This document shows positions 1-12,914 of a stretch of DNA of 64,000 nt, in pieces. The notes under the pieces are model-generated. The model worked only from the letters and a program-made list of their open reading frames with translations, made no database searches and had not been told where the DNA came from. Each line of letters begins with the position of its first letter. The first letter of the stretch is position 1. Source of the DNA: Dugong dugon (lineage: Eukaryota; Chordata; Mammalia; Sirenia; Dugongidae); the NCBI GenBank assembly GCA_030035585.1, contig CM057461.1:168961624-169025623 (forward strand), read 5' to 3'. The position numbers and the translations under genes were made by a program.

Positions 1-289
1 TTAGTTGTTTTTTTTACTTCTGTTTTTGTTTCAGTTCCCATGAATGCTTACTGAACACCAGGGGCTTTCAGTCAGGAACATAACATTAATCAGCTCTCTC
101 TACCTCTGTTTGATAAGTAAGAAATATCTCAGGAAGCTCTTAAGGGCTCACTTTTTGAAGCAACAGGCAGGTAAACAATTATTTATAGTCAGTCCTTAAT
201 AAGATTTCTGAAAGTGTCACCTTAGATTCACTGGGAGGAGAATGGGTATCTCTGCTTTAAAGGCATTCTTATTTATATATGTGAACAAT

Positions 290-440
290 TTATATGGTTA
301 CATTTATACCTCTAAATCCATAGGTGGTAGGCAGGGTAGGTAGTACTTAACATCCCCATTTTACAGATGGAAAAAAAAAGTCAAAGACCCAGTCATTTAA
401 ATCAGTCACTGAACTATCATGACCCAAGCCCCTAATCCAG
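290..440 (-). mobile_element. MIR-like fragment
   Basis: Contains the antisense MIR landmark CCCCATTTTACAGATGGAAA near 355-373. Old and eroded. Confidence 0.5.
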
Positions 441-828
441 GGTCCTTTTTGCTCATAGTTTACATATCTACTCCTAATCAAATAACATAGAAATGATATG
501 AGTAAAGGACCACTTGGACAATTATTCTTTCTTAAGATACTTTCGAATACTCTTGCTAGTAAATTTCTAAATATACAAGAACAGAGTTTGTTACCTCTAA
601 TAAAACCTTCTCCTCAAAACGAATGATAAATTTGGAGGATAAACTCTCTGTTCAAGTAAAGAATGTGCTCCTTTTCGACCCTACAATATCATTTCAAGGA
701 TTTATCCTTACAGATAAACTTAGGAAAGTATGTAAATGTATGTATACAAGAATATTTATTGCAGCAGTATCTGTAACAGTAAAAGCAGGAAAACAAAAAA
801 TCCATAGAAAGCCCTAAATATCCATCAA

Positions 829-1062
829 TAGGGAAGCAGTATAGCATAGTGGTTAAGATCTCTGATATCAAATTACTTGGATTCTATCCTGTTTCCACAG
901 TTTACTAGTTATATGACCTTGGACAGATTATTTCACCGTGCTTTTAGTTTTCCTAGCTGTAAGGTGGGGCTAATAACATGTTTACTTCATAGGATTGTTG
1001 TGATATATAGTGCTTAGAGCAATGCCTAATCTATAGTATGTGCTCAATAAATTTTCAGTTAT
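829..1062 (+). mobile_element. MIR SINE
   Basis: Matches MIR along most of its length: AGCATAGTGGTTAAG at the head, TATGACCTTGGACA in the core, and TGTGCTCAATAAAT at the tail. Confidence 0.85.
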
Positions 1063-1109
1063 TATTACCGATAGAGAATTGGAATAATTTGGTACAACCA
1101 CACAGTGGG

Positions 1110-2805
1110 ATGTGTTGTCGTTGTTAGGTGCCGTCGAGTTAGTTCCGACTCATAGTGACCCTGTGTATGACAGGACGAAACACTGCATGGTCCTGAGCCA
1201 TCCTCATAATCACTGTTATGCTTGAGCTGATTGTTGCAGCCACTGTGTCAATCCGTCTCGTTGAGGGTCTTCCTCTTTTTTGCTGACCCTGTACTTTACC
1301 AAGCATGATTTCCTTCTCCAGGGACTGATCCCTCCTGATAACATGACCAAAGTATGTGAGACATAGTCTCACTACCCTTGCTTCTAAGGAGCATTCTGGT
1401 TGTACTTCTTCCAAGGCAGATTTGTTCGTTCTTTTGACAGTCCATGGTATATTCAACATTCTTCACCAAAACCACAATTCAAAGGCGTCAGTTCTTTGGT
1501 CTTCCTTATTCATTGTCCAGCTTTCACATGCATATGAGGCGATGTGAAAACACTATGGCTTGGGTCAGGTGCACCTTAGTCTTTGAGGTGACATCTTTGC
1601 TTTTCAACAAAGAGGTCTTTTCCAGCATGTTTGCCCAATGCAGTGTGCCTTTAATTTCTTGACTGCCGCTTCCATGGGTGTTGATTGTGGATCCAAGTAA
1701 AATGAAATCCTTGACAGCTTCAATCGTTTCTCCGTTTATCATGATGTTGCTTACTGGTCCAGTGGTGAGGATTTTTGTTTTCTTTATATTGAGGTGTAAT
1801 CCATACTGCAGGCTATGGTCTTTGATCTTCATCAGTAAGTGCTTCAAGTCCTCTTCATTTTCATCAAGCAAGGTTGTGTCATCTGCATAACGCAGGTTGT
1901 TGATGCATCTTCCTCCAATCTTTGATGGCCCTTTCTTCTTCATATAGTCCAACTTCTTGGATTATTTGCTCAGCATACAGATTGAGTAAGTATGGTGAAA
2001 GGATACAGCCCTGATGCACACCTTTTATGACTTTAAACCATGCAGTATCCCCTCGTTCCGTTCGAACAATGTCTCTTGATCTGTGTACAGGTACCTCATG
2101 AACACAATTAAGTGTTCTGAAATTCCCATTCTTCACAATGTTATCTATAATTTGTTACGATCCACACAGTCGAATGCCTTTGCATAGTCAATAAAACACA
2201 GGTAAACATCTTTCTAGTAGTCTTCTGATTTCACCCAGGATCCATCTGACATCAACAGTGATATCCCTGGTTCCATGATATCTTCTGAATCTGCTTGAAT
2301 TTCTGGCAGTTCCCCGTCAATATACTGCTGCAGCCGCTTTTGAATGATCTTCAGCAAAGTTTTACTTTTGTGTGATATTAATGATATTGTTCGATAATTT
2401 CCACATTCGGTTGGATCACCTTTCTTGGGAACAGGCATAAATGTGGATCTCTTCCAGTTGGTTGGCCAGGTAGCTGTCTTCCAGATTTCTTTGCATGGAC
2501 AAGGAGCACTTCCAGTGCTGCATCCGTTTGTTGAAACATCTCAATTGATATTCCATCAGTTCCTGAAGCCTTGTTTTTCCCCGGTACCTTCAGTGCAGCT
2601 CGGACTTCTTCCCTCAGTTCCATCGGTTTCGGATCATATGGTACCTTCTTTAATGGTTGAACGTCGACCAGTACTTTTTGGTATAATGACTCTCTGTATT
2701 CCTTCCATCTTCTTTTGATGCTTCCCGTGTCATTTAATATTTTCCCTGTAGATTCCTTCACTATTGCAACTTGAGGCTTGAATTTTTTTCTTCAGTTCTT
2801 TCAAT
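1110..2805 (-). mobile_element. RTE (BovB-like) LINE, 5'-truncated, with RT domain
   Basis: Minus-strand RTE retrotransposon of the afrotherian type. It runs from the reverse-transcriptase fingers (LKVPGKNKASGTDGIS...EMFQQ, near 2540-2600) through a YADD catalytic motif (1878-1889) to the C-terminal CLTYFGHVIRRDQSLEKEIM block and the 3' end near 1115. The frame is broken several times, so it is dead. Its 3' terminus (GGTGCCGTCGAG...GACTCATAGTGACCC) resembles the tail of the nearby AfroSINEs. Confidence 0.85.
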
Positions 2806-2829
2806 GAGATGTAGGCAGTACTTTGAAAA

Positions 2830-4330
2830 AGAGAACTCTATGTACTGTCTTTAACCAGAAAGCAGTCCTTGCCGACGCAGTTTGTATATGTGAGAGAATT
2901 AGAGAGGAAAGAAAAAGGTGACCAACACCTCTTCATTTATTAGTTTGGTGGGAAGGTTCCGGGGAGAAAAGTGACCAGGGAAGGAACTATGGGCCCTGTA
3001 GGAAATTCAGATCTGGTATCTTTTTGGAAACTAAATGTGTACTATGTGTACTCAGAGACTGTAGCAGAGACAGTTTCTCCACAGGTTATTGTGTGTGACC
3101 ACGCTGAGTCAGAGGGTGAGTCAGGCCCACTGTCTGGGAGGGACGTGCTCACAAGAGGAAAGGAATGACCACCTCCTGGGCAGCAGGGCCAGTTTAGTAA
3201 AATTCCTTGCCCAGTACCCTAATTAGTATCTTGGTGCCTGAGAAAAATTAACTATTATCCCCAGGAGTGAGCAGTTGACTTGCTCTATTCAACAGAGGAT
3301 CAGGCATAATAATTTGAGTTAACATCAGGGTGTTCACAGTTAAGAGCATGTTGAGTACTGCCCAGGGTTTGAAATTGAGTAGGCACAGCCCTTGCCTAGT
3401 AGCCATAATTGCAAAGCTATTAAGGGTAGCAGCAGGTCGGTGTATTAAAAGCATAGGGCTCCTAACCATCACTTTGGTGGTTTGTCTAGCAGAAAGGTTT
3501 CTGCTCCCTTTTAGGGTATTTTTTATTTTTCCTTTTATTAATTACTTTTCTTGCACTTGTATTTATGGAATTAAACCACAAAACATGAAGTGGAAGAACC
3601 AACTCCAATTAGAAAGTTCACAGTGGAATAATAAATTGTAGATTCTCAAGACTCAAATATGGTATTAAAAATGATTAGATACCTCTTTTCTGTCAGTCAA
3701 TGGGTTTATAAAATCCTAAAGCCATTCTCTTACAAGATATTTGTCCTAATATCCCAATTTTGGATGAGAATAGTTTCAGTTTTACTAAAACTGAAAATTT
3801 ATGCTGAGCTACAATGAAGGACATGTGCAGAAAACTAAGACATTGGACATCTGTTTAGCACTTTTATAATGCATGAGATGACAGTGACAAATTTGAACCT
3901 ATAGAAAATGCACCTTGTGTATGATTGGGAACAATGTGAGAGGAAAATATTGGATGAGAATATCCAAGGCAAACCACCAGAGACATAGGGGTCTAAAGGA
4001 ATAAGAAGCCCATCCTATCTCTTAGGTAACAAAACATTTGAAGAGAAGTGGACACAGGATGGCAAGGGAAGTGAAGGATAGACAGGAGGGGGACATAGGT
4101 CACAGAGTGAGGACACACTCAGGAGTTATTAAGGAATAACCCAGTTTCCCAGAGGAATGCTGCTGCTCAGGGAAATACTCTTCCATGCATTCCCTCTGGG
4201 TTTACAGATAAAAAACAAGCCCCATCCCATGAAGGGGTGTGGCTGCTTAGCTCCTGCTGCTGAGCAAAAAATACATCTCCACTCTCTGCTTTATATCAAT
4301 TGTAATTTGTGCAACTATAGGAAGACATAT
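2830..4330. other. intergenic, no recognised feature
   Basis: Short open frames only, with no splice or coding pattern I trust. I saw no repeat family that I can name. Confidence 0.5.
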
Positions 4331-4529
4331 TGTTGTGTGCTGTGGAGCTGATTCTGACTCTTAGTGACCCTATAGGGTAGAATACAGCTGCCCCTTAACT
4401 GCCCCCTAGAGTTTCCAGGGCTGTAGCAGACTACCACATCTTTGCACCGAGGAGTGGCTGTGGGTTTGAACTCCCCCCGACCTTTTGGTCAGCAGCCGCA
4501 CTCTTAACCACTTCTGCCACCAGAGCTCT
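4331..4529 (-). mobile_element. AfroSINE, full length
   Basis: Antisense copy ending with the tRNA-like head (TTAACCACTTCTGCCACCAG). Flanks look like an imperfect duplication (TATAGGAAGACATAT / TACAGGAAGGACTAT). Confidence 0.85.
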
Positions 4530-4700
4530 GTACAGGAAGGACTATGTTCTATTGCTATGTAACTTTATTCACATAACCACACACCTCAGATAAAGACCAG
4601 GTTCCCACCAGTTTTAAAAGAAACAGAAACATAAAATGTTTATTTGTATCTTCATTCTCCTTGGCAGGGGAAATTGAAATTAATTAAGTCATGCTTTACT

Positions 4701-4850
4701 GTGGTGGTGTAATGGTTAAGAGCTATAGCTGCTAACCAAAAGGTCAGTAGTTCGAATCCACCAGGTGCTCCTTGGAAGCCCTATGGGGCAGTTCTACTCT
4801 GTCCTTTAGGGTTGCTGTGAGTCGGAATTGACTCTTTGGCAACAGGTTTA
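4701..4850 (+). mobile_element. AfroSINE
   Basis: Sense copy: tRNA-like head GTGGTGGTGTAATGGTTAAG, B-box-like TTCGAATCC, then the body CTATGGGGCAGTTCTACTCT and tail GAGTCGGAATTGACT. Confidence 0.88.
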
Positions 4851-4935
4851 CTGTTCCTTTTAGACGTCCAACACTATCCCAGGACTTCTGACAGCAAAGG
4901 AGTGCTTCTATGCTAGGACAATGGGCAGGAAAAAA

Positions 4936-5093
4936 CAAACCTGTTACTGTTGAGTCAATTCCTACTCATAGTGACCCTATAGGACAGGGTAGAACTGCCC
5001 CATAGAGTTTCCACGGAGTGCTTGGTGGATTTGAACTATTGATGTTTTTGTTAGCAGCTGTAGCACTTAACCACTGCAGCACCAGTGTTTCCC
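4936..5093 (-). mobile_element. AfroSINE
   Basis: Antisense copy with tail TGTTGAGTCAATTCC, body AGAACTGCCCCATAGAG and head AGCACTTAACCACTGC. Confidence 0.85.
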
Positions 5094-5769
5094 CTAGGAA
5101 AATGGGAAAAATCCTAAGGTCTTGGAAGGGTTTGAAGATCTCAGTAGGGTCAGCTCCTGTCCTAGTTTGCCTTTGTGACTTGACACTATATTTTTTTAAT
5201 TCAGAAAATAATTTATGTTAATAATATACAGTGCATTGTCTGGCAGAGAAGTTTCTTATCCTGCTGAAGAATACAGTAAAGCCTATAAAGAGAAAATGGA
5301 ATAGAAGAGCCTGGAAAACTACAGTTCAGGTTTCACTGTTGTACTCAAGCTGAGAAACAGTGCTTCATTGGGACCTAGTACTTAACCCATCCATAGCAAC
5401 CCTCGCAGGACAATCTATAAGCAATCTAATAACCTAATAAAGAATTATTTTCTCCTACAGGTAGACTCAGTTCCACAAAGAGCATTTCAGTTATTTGTGC
5501 CAAGGTTCTTGGGCTATATTTAAAAGCTTGTAGAATTTGAGCCAAAGGGAAGTTGCTCAGCTTCATCCTCTATACCGTAAAGACACTCACCAGCTCTGTA
5601 CTGCATACGAAAGGAGTACAGTTGGGTATGTGGTGAGTGATCAGAAAATAGTTATAAATTAATTGATAAATTAGATTTCATTTCATATTTTATTATGGTC
5701 TCTCTCTCTCTCTTTTTTCTCTTTATCTACCTGGTTCTAACTAGGGTATATATTATAGGACCTATGGCG

Positions 5770-6345
5770 GGAATTAATTGCCCCTCAGTATGTTTTCCCC
5801 TTTGGTAGTTTTAATTCTTTGACACTCCTCTCATCAAGAGGTGGGATGGATGTTTCCTCCCTTGAATCTGGGTGGCCTCTGAGGCTGCCTTGACAAATAG
5901 AGTACTGCAGCAGTGACGCTATGTAATTTCTGAGGTTAAGTCATAAAAAGCTTTCGAACTTCCTCCTTGATCTCTAAAAATACTCTTGCTCTTGAAGCCT
6001 TGAGCCACCATGTAAGAAGCCCAACTACCCAGAGACCGCCGTGCTGGGTAGCTCACATGCAGGTGCTCTGGAAGACAGAACCATCTATTCCAGCCCAGGC
6101 ACCAAACATGTGAGTGAAGATGCCATCTGAGAACTGAATCCTCCAGCTAGAGCTGTTCCAGTTCCAACTGAGTCACCCCTAGACATTTGAGTGATTCTGC
6201 TGAGGCCCCAGACTATGTGAAATAGAGTCGCTTCCATCTCCCCTGTGTCCTTTCTGTGTTCCTGACTCACAGAAGCTCGTGAACATAACACAATGGTGGT
6301 TTTTTACCATAAGTTTTGGGGTTGTTAAACAACGATAGATAAATA
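5770..6345 (+). mobile_element. MLT1-like LTR (ERVL-MaLR)
   Basis: Resembles the mammalian MLT1 solo LTR: TTCTGAGGTTAAGTCATAAA, CATGTGAGTGAAGATGCC and the 3' part AAGTTTTGGGGTTGTTAAAC. No internal genes. Start is approximate. Confidence 0.6.
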
Positions 6346-6542
6346 GAACACCTTCTCTTAGAATCTTCATGAGTTTTAGTTGGATAGATGGCTGCCCAGC
6401 TAGAGGCTACATTTCCCGGCTTACTCCCTTGCAGGTGAATGTAGGTATATGATAAGTCCTGCTTATGGAAGTGATGCAGCTTTCAAGTCGTGTCAGTGTC
6501 CCTTGCTTCTTTCTCACTGGCTAAGACAGTGACAACTGGAGC

Positions 6543-6761
6543 CAAAAAACAGAAAACCAAACCCATTGCCATCGAGTCGATTCAGACTCACAGCAATCCT
6601 ATAGGACAAAGTAGAACTGTCCCATATGGTTTCCAAGGCCGTAATCTTTATGGAAGCAGACTGCCATATCTTTCTCCTACAAAGCAGCCGGTAGTTTGAA
6701 ACCGCTGACCTTTCAGTTAGCAGTCAAGCACTTAACCACTGTACCACTGTCAAAGGCTCCT
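6543..6761 (-). mobile_element. AfroSINE with imperfect target duplication
   Basis: Full-length antisense copy. Flanked by TGACAACTGGAGC (6530-6542) and TGACAGCTAGAGC (6762-6774), 11 of 13 identical, which sets the ends. Confidence 0.9.
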
Positions 6762-6883
6762 TGACAGCTAGAGCAGCTAGCTACCCAATATTGTGGATGA
6801 CTTTCACAGATCAGGTTCCTAGGAATCCGCCTCTGAGTAGAGTTTAGTATGCAGAATATTTATTAAGGAGTCCCCTGGGGGTC

Positions 6884-7346
6884 TAAGGTGTGCCTGACCC
6901 AAACCATGGTGTTTTCAATCACCTCATATGCATGTGAAAGCTGGACGATGAATAAGGAAGACCGAAGAATTGGGGCCTTTGAACTGTGGTGTTGGAGAAG
7001 AATTTTGAATATACCATGGACTGCCAAAAGAATGAACAAATCTGTCTTGGAAGAAGTGCGACCAGAATGCTCCTTGAAAGCAAGGATGTCGAGTCTACAT
7101 CTCACATACTTTGGACATGTTGTCATGGGGGATCAATCCCTGGAGGAGGACATCATGCTTGGTTAAGTAGAAGGTCAGCAAAAAAGAGGAAGACCCTGGA
7201 CAAGATGGATTGACACAGTGGCAGCAACAATGGGCTTAAGCATAACAACGACTGTGAGGATGGCGCAGGACCGGGCAGTGTTTCATTCTGTTGAACATAG
7301 GGTCGCTATGAATCGGAATCGACTAGACTGCACCTAACAACAACAA
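6884..7346 (+). mobile_element. RTE LINE, 5'-truncated 3' end, with 10-bp target duplication
   Basis: 463-bp copy flanked by exact CCTGGGGGTC at 6874-6883 and 7347-7356. Encodes the C-terminal RTE block (ELWCWRRILNIPWTAKR...ECSLKAR...YFGHVV) and ends in an (AAC)n tail rather than poly(A), typical of RTE. Confidence 0.93.
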
Positions 7347-7554
7347 CCTGGGGGTCAGTACCTGTGTAGAAGGGAAGAAAGCAGGATGGGCAGAGGGAAC
7401 TGTTGAGCTGCAGTGCAGATCCAATGACAGCCTGAGCCAATCCCACAGGGACTTCTAGAGCTAGGGCCAAGATGGCCAGTCCTTCATATACCCACATGCA
7501 TCAGTCATTGAATGTGGGTCACCCTATCATGCTTTTGCAGTTAGAATCATAGTG

Positions 7555-8035
7555 TATTAGTTATCTACTACTGTGTAACAAAATAGCCCAAAACTTCGCA
7601 GCTGAAAACAGACATTTATTATCTCAATTTCTGTGTGTCAGGAATCCAGGAGCATCTTAGTTGGGGACCTCTGGCTCAAGGTCTTTCATTAGGTTGCGGT
7701 TAAGTTACTGGCTAGGGCTGCAGCCATCTCAAGACTCGACAGTGGCTAGATGGTTCGCTTCCAGGTTCACTCTTGTGGTTGCTAGCAGGCTTTGGTTTCT
7801 TACATGGGTGTCTCCAGATGCTGCCCAAGTGTCCACATGACATGGCAGCTGGTGATCAGAGTGAGAGAGCCAGAGAGGGCCCAAGAAACAGAAGCCACAG
7901 TCTGTTTACAACTGAATGTCAGAATCTGCCCTATTCTGTTCATTAGAAGTAAATCAGTTAAGTCCAGCCTACACCTTGACGGGCTTGTGCAAGGGCATGT
8001 ATCAGCGGGGGCATCTTAGAGGCTGCCTACTAAAC
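7555..8035. mobile_element. old eutherian interspersed repeat, family uncertain
   Basis: Begins GTATTAGTTATCTACTACTG and contains CAGGAATCCAGGAGCATC, a motif set I know from a common old mammalian repeat but cannot assign to a family with certainty (LTR or DNA type). No coding capacity. Confidence 0.4.
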
Positions 8036-8059
8036 ATAGAATACACACAATTTTGTATC

Positions 8060-8640
8060 TGCTACTTTTGCTTCTCATTAACTTAAATATTTTGTTTGGC
8101 TACATATTCTTCAAGCATGTTTTTTTTAAAAATTATTAAAGCAGTATATCCCTATTTATAAAAACAAAGTGATCAAATGATAAAGCAAGGTGTAAAATCC
8201 TTTTCCTCATGCTATTCCTCACATTAGCTGAACTACTTGGAGGTAACCACAATTAAGTTTTTTTGTGTGTGTATCTGTTCAGATACTTTTCAAGTATATA
8301 CAAACACACATGGACACACACATATATGCACACACACATTGTGCAACTTTCTGCCCTTAATCTTGGAGCGCTTTTCATATCAGCATGCTGAGACCTAGCT
8401 CATAAATATCTGAATATTTAATTTTACGATTACAGCAAAAAATTTTTAACCAGTCCCTATTTATGGACTTTAAAAAAAAAAAAAAGCTGACAGAAAATGG
8501 AGATGTCCATTCTTACCCATGTATTTTTGCAAATTTGTGTGGGTATATCTTTAGGATAAACTCTCGAAAGTGGAATTGCTGGGCCTAAAGAATGTGCATT
8601 TATTTTTTGATGGATATTGTACAGTGCATGATTACGTCTG
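8060..8640 (-). mobile_element. old L1 (L1ME-like) 3' fragment
   Basis: Contains AAAGTGGAATTGCTGGGCC, the familiar antisense landmark of old L1 3' ends, and an (CA)-rich patch near 8300-8340. Confidence 0.5.
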
Positions 8641-8739
8641 TTTCCTCAGGTCATGATTAACACTAGATATTAGTTAACTTTTCAATTCTGTCAGGTCCAG
8701 CCATGGCCACCACTGTATTGTGTACATGTCTTTTTTAGA

Positions 8740-8885
8740 ATGTGTTACAACATTGTAATTGATGTATCCATATCTTTGTAATACACTGTTACCTTCTTAA
8801 GGGCAAAAACTAATTTATATTTCTCTTTGTAGTCCTAGTAGTTAGTACTTGACACAGTAATCTGCAAATATTTGTTGATTAAATG
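8740..8885 (+). mobile_element. L2 3' end
   Basis: ACCTTCTTAAGGGCAAAAAC followed by AATATTTGTTGATTAAATGA, the L2 3' terminal pattern. Confidence 0.55.
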
Positions 8886-9080
8886 ACAGAGTTAAATTTA
8901 AGGCTTTGTGATGTCATAGAACTAGGAGTCAGAAGAGCTGGACCTATCCCTTACCTTGCCTCTTTATTCTCTCTGGCCTCCATTTCCTCAATTATAAAAC
9001 ACAGATGTATCACTAGGTTGTTGCTACAGTCCTTTTCAGATCCAAAATTATATGATTCTAAGAATGTAATTAATAAAATT
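8885..9080 (+). mobile_element. MIR-like fragment
   Basis: AGGAGTCAGAAGAGCTGGAC and CCTCCATTTCCTCAATTATA are eroded MIR core and tail segments. Confidence 0.45.
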
Positions 9081-9094
9081 TATTCATCTTAGGA

Positions 9095-10870
9095 TCTCTT
9101 TAGATATCTATTCAAATGAAATACTTTAGTAAGTAGTCCTAGACCCTGCCTTTGCCTTATTTTTTCAATGCCAACTTATACTTTTCAGTGTAATTTATTA
9201 AAAAAAAAATCAAAGATTTTGAATACCTTTCATAAATAAGTCAATCTTCTATCGTTAAGCATTTTCAATGGTATGATCACGAAAAAAATACTAAGCAGAG
9301 GATATTTGGTTCTGAGATTCTTGTTTTAATCTAGGACCTGAGGCTTAGTCATAGTTTTCTCATTAACATGCTTGCCACTTGGGCTAAATTAAGTAAGCAA
9401 AACTAATTAAAGTGTTAGACAATTGATATTTAAAAACTGGTTATTAAAAATTACTAGGGAATTATAAGCTGTCTTCATATCTTTATAGAAAAGGAAGCCA
9501 TAAATGTGTATATATACAATTTTTTTGTTCCTACAGATCTTTATCAGATTCATTTTTCTTCATGCCTACGTTTGTAAAAGTTGAGTTAATCACATAAAAA
9601 CAAGGTCTAGATATGCTAAAATAGGATTGCCTTAAAAAATGTTATAAAAGACAGTTGTCATATACCCCTCTCATTAATTTCTGCTTGAACTCAATTTTCA
9701 CAGCCACACTGGGGCCTTTGGTAACCGGGATTTGTAATCACTATGCTAGTGACATTTAAACAGCATTCATGAGTGATTATATGCTAACATTAAAACAAAA
9801 CAGAACATAAAATTGCTCATTAACTACTGCTTTGGTTGCTAAGCTGCTTCAGTTCCTCGCTTCTTGGTAGCATGAATAGTGGTGGGGTAATTTGTTTGGG
9901 TAACAATAAGGCTGTGTTGGTTTACATTAGCCAAAGGTTTGTGTTGGCGAAAGAATCCACCTGTTCCCATTAATACACATCAGTAGCTCTAATACTCTTT
10001 CAGTAGCCTATTACTAGTACATAATCTTCTCTTGATAGGACTGTTTTATGGTTTTTACTGTTAGAAATAAATCTTTACTGCTACAGGTAAGAATTCTATC
10101 AAAATAGGGTTCTACATAATAAATTTACTTTCATAAGTCTGGTGGATGGTCTGTAGTAGCAGTATTTTGTCGATCAGGTTTACCTTGTAAAAGTCATCTA
10201 AATCCTTCAGTGCCTTAGGAAATAAATACATTTCCTTAGGGAATGAATAACACAGAAGCATTAGATCTCTTAAGAATCCAGCTCCAAATTTTTCTTTTAT
10301 TATAAAAAGTTGTAAAAGCAACCTGGCTTTCTTCTGACCTGTAAATCAGTCACTTTCAATCCTATAAGAAGGAAAGATGAGAAGGGTCTTACACACTTTT
10401 GTCTTGACCTCAAAGCAAGTTTCCCTCACCCTTCTCCATCAAAAAAATTTTCATTTAACATATATAGAACCTTTCTTGTTTTACAAAAAATGGGTTTATT
10501 AACTTTTTGATGTTCCTTTTCTCATTGAACAATACGTGTGGAAAGCCCTGAGACTTTTTTTTAACCCATGCCCTTTTAACTGAAATCCTTCCTAAACTTG
10601 CAACTAAACTAAAATATAAAAGGACTCAAAAATAATTGAGAGCCAGACCACTCCCAGAGGGGAAGAAAAATAAGCTGGAGGTTATGTTAGCAATGACTTT
10701 TCCCCCTCATAACCTGTGGAATTGAGTTTTTCACTTTATTCAGAATGGGGATTTTTAACTTTGGGATCAAGGACTCACGAATGAGCTTTAGCTGGAAACT
10801 CTTGAAACTCTAAGCAAAATTTTGAATGCACATTTTTCTATGATGGCCCTCATTAAATATACTGATCATT
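9095..10870. other. AT-rich intergenic, no recognised feature
   Basis: I see no exon, RNA gene or datable repeat in this stretch. Confidence 0.5.
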
Positions 10871-10889
10871 TACTGTTTCAGGAAATAGG

Positions 10890-11060
10890 CTAGAGGTTTT
10901 ACAGGCTTTCTGATTTAATCCTCATAACAACCCTATGAGGTTGGAGGTAGATACAATTAATTACAATTTTCACTCTCATTTTACAGCTGAAGAACATTCT
11001 TAGAAAAGTTGAATAACTTTTTGAACGTTGAACAGGATCTGTCTGACCTGGCATGAAATA
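10890..11060 (-). mobile_element. MIR
   Basis: TTTAATCCTCATAACAACCC and CATTTTACAGCTGAAGAACA are the antisense MIR signature. Confidence 0.65.
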
Positions 11061-11244
11061 TTTCAGCAAATTAGCCACAACCTAATAGAATATATATTGG
11101 GTATTGTTAAGAAGGCATGATACGTTTTATTAATGTATTCATTATAATACAATTCACAACAAATTTTGATGGCATTCCATATGGAGTGTAGGCTCTTAAG
11201 ATTTTTCTTGTACATATATATTCAGTTTTTACAGCTGTCCAAAA

Positions 11245-11445
11245 TATTTTTGAGGTAGCATGGGATAGTGAAAATACCTTTAGTTAGACATTCTTCCCAT
11301 TAGCGTTTAGATCTATTAATCATGGGCAAGTTACTTGACATTTGTGTCTCAGTTACTACCATTAACAGAGCTTTTGTAAAGATTAGCCATAATGTATTTA
11401 AAGCTTTAAAGGCACATATTTAGAAGGTCCTCAGTAAATGATATT
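11245..11445 (+). mobile_element. MIR
   Basis: Contains ATGGGCAAGTTACTTGACAT and TCCTCAGTAAATGATATTAT, the MIR core and tail. Confidence 0.6.
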
Positions 11446-11799
11446 ATATCAGGATCTCCTAGATTGCCTTCTTCACCCAAAGGGTCTTGGGCCTTTGTAT
11501 ATATTCTCATTAATGAGTTCATTACTTTGAATAATACCATAATTTTATCAGCCAGGTTATTCTCACGTATATGTATTTTTCTTCAGAAAGTCTTTTTACT
11601 AGCAACCATCTTTAATGTTTATGTTTACACTAGCCTTAATATATAGCATTACATAACTAACGTGCTCATGGAGGTAGATTTTCATGTTTACATAAAAACC
11701 AGTGTATTTTATCGAGCACTGCTTACCCCAGGCAAGATATTTGTGTGACATTTTGCCCCCAGTTTCTAATTTAAAGAAAACCACTAGAAATCACCAAAA

Positions 11800-12470
11800 T
11801 CGATTGGTCCATGGATATCACATCCTTCTAATCAGTCTGAACACACCAGACGCTCTCAAAGGATTAGCGCATGGAAAGTAGCTTTTATTAGTTACAATAA
11901 GAAGCAGACAGCAAACCAGAACAAATGCAGACCCATTTGAACATCCCCCCAACTCAAAAAGGCTGTCCAGATACAGATAACTCTTCCACGTATACCCCAC
12001 TTTGTGCTGTGGGTGAGGGACTTAAAGGGGGGACTACCTGGGGAAACTACTTTCTGTTGGTCTCCCCCTAGCCAGGTAGGTCTAATTACGTGAGCTGAAA
12101 ACATGCTAAGTGTACCCCACCTAGCACCACAGTTGGGGAGACATGAGGTCCTTCTGCTAGCCATTTTTAAACCCCAAAGCCCATGTGGTACACCACATGG
12201 GCAAGCTATCAGACCTCATCGTGCCTCCTGAGGTTTAGTTAGTATAGGCCCTCAGGTGATTCCTGGTAGTTGGATCAGCCCTCACTCACTGGCCTCAGCT
12301 GTGGTCCTACTCTCAGAACCAGGACCCAAGGCCAAATCATCTACCACAAAGGGGTTCCATGTCCCTCAGCATTCTTTAGAAAATTACATGTTATTCAATG
12401 CATGCTGCTTAGAGGGCAGCATAAGGAATAGGCAGGATCCCAGATCAGCTTAGCCTATATATCATCTCTT
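11800..12470 (-). mobile_element. candidate solo LTR
   Basis: Distinct composition from its AT-rich surroundings, with an antisense poly(A)-signal region (CTTTTATTAGTTACAATAAG near 11880) and no coding sequence. Could be an ERV solo LTR; the family and ends are not established. Confidence 0.35.
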
Positions 12471-12720
12471 TGTCATTTCAGCACAGTATTCCTTCATCAG
12501 CAACCCTACCAAGTCTACACACATTCACTGACAAGTACTGTGTAAAATACAAAACTGAGAGTGCATGCCCCCTCGAGGTAAGCACAGTACTAGTGAGTGA
12601 AAGAGGTAGATAGGGATGGGAAGTTTGGGTTGAATTCAAAGACATTCTGCAAGAATTTATGTAACTTCAGGCAACTGGAATTTTTATAAGCAAAGTAGTA
12701 TACAACTTCATGACATGCCA

Positions 12721-12914
12721 CTGTTGTTGCATGCTGTCAAGGTGATTCTGACTTATAGTGACCCTACTACAACTGCCCCACAGTGTTTCCTAGGCTGAAA
12801 TCTCTACAGGAACAGATCACCAGGTCTTTTCTCCTGTGGAGCCGATGGTGGGTTGGAACTGCCGACCTTTTGATTGTCAGCCGAGTGCTTTAACGATTGC
12901 GTCAGTCGGTCTCC
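12721..12914 (-). mobile_element. AfroSINE, diverged
   Basis: Antisense copy starting TGTTGTTGCATGCTGTCAAG with the RTE-like tail and ending in an eroded tRNA-like head. Confidence 0.75.

Noticed and set aside
1524..1952. Reverse transcriptase as a host gene
   Set aside because: It is part of a frame-broken RTE LINE with the standard 3' end.
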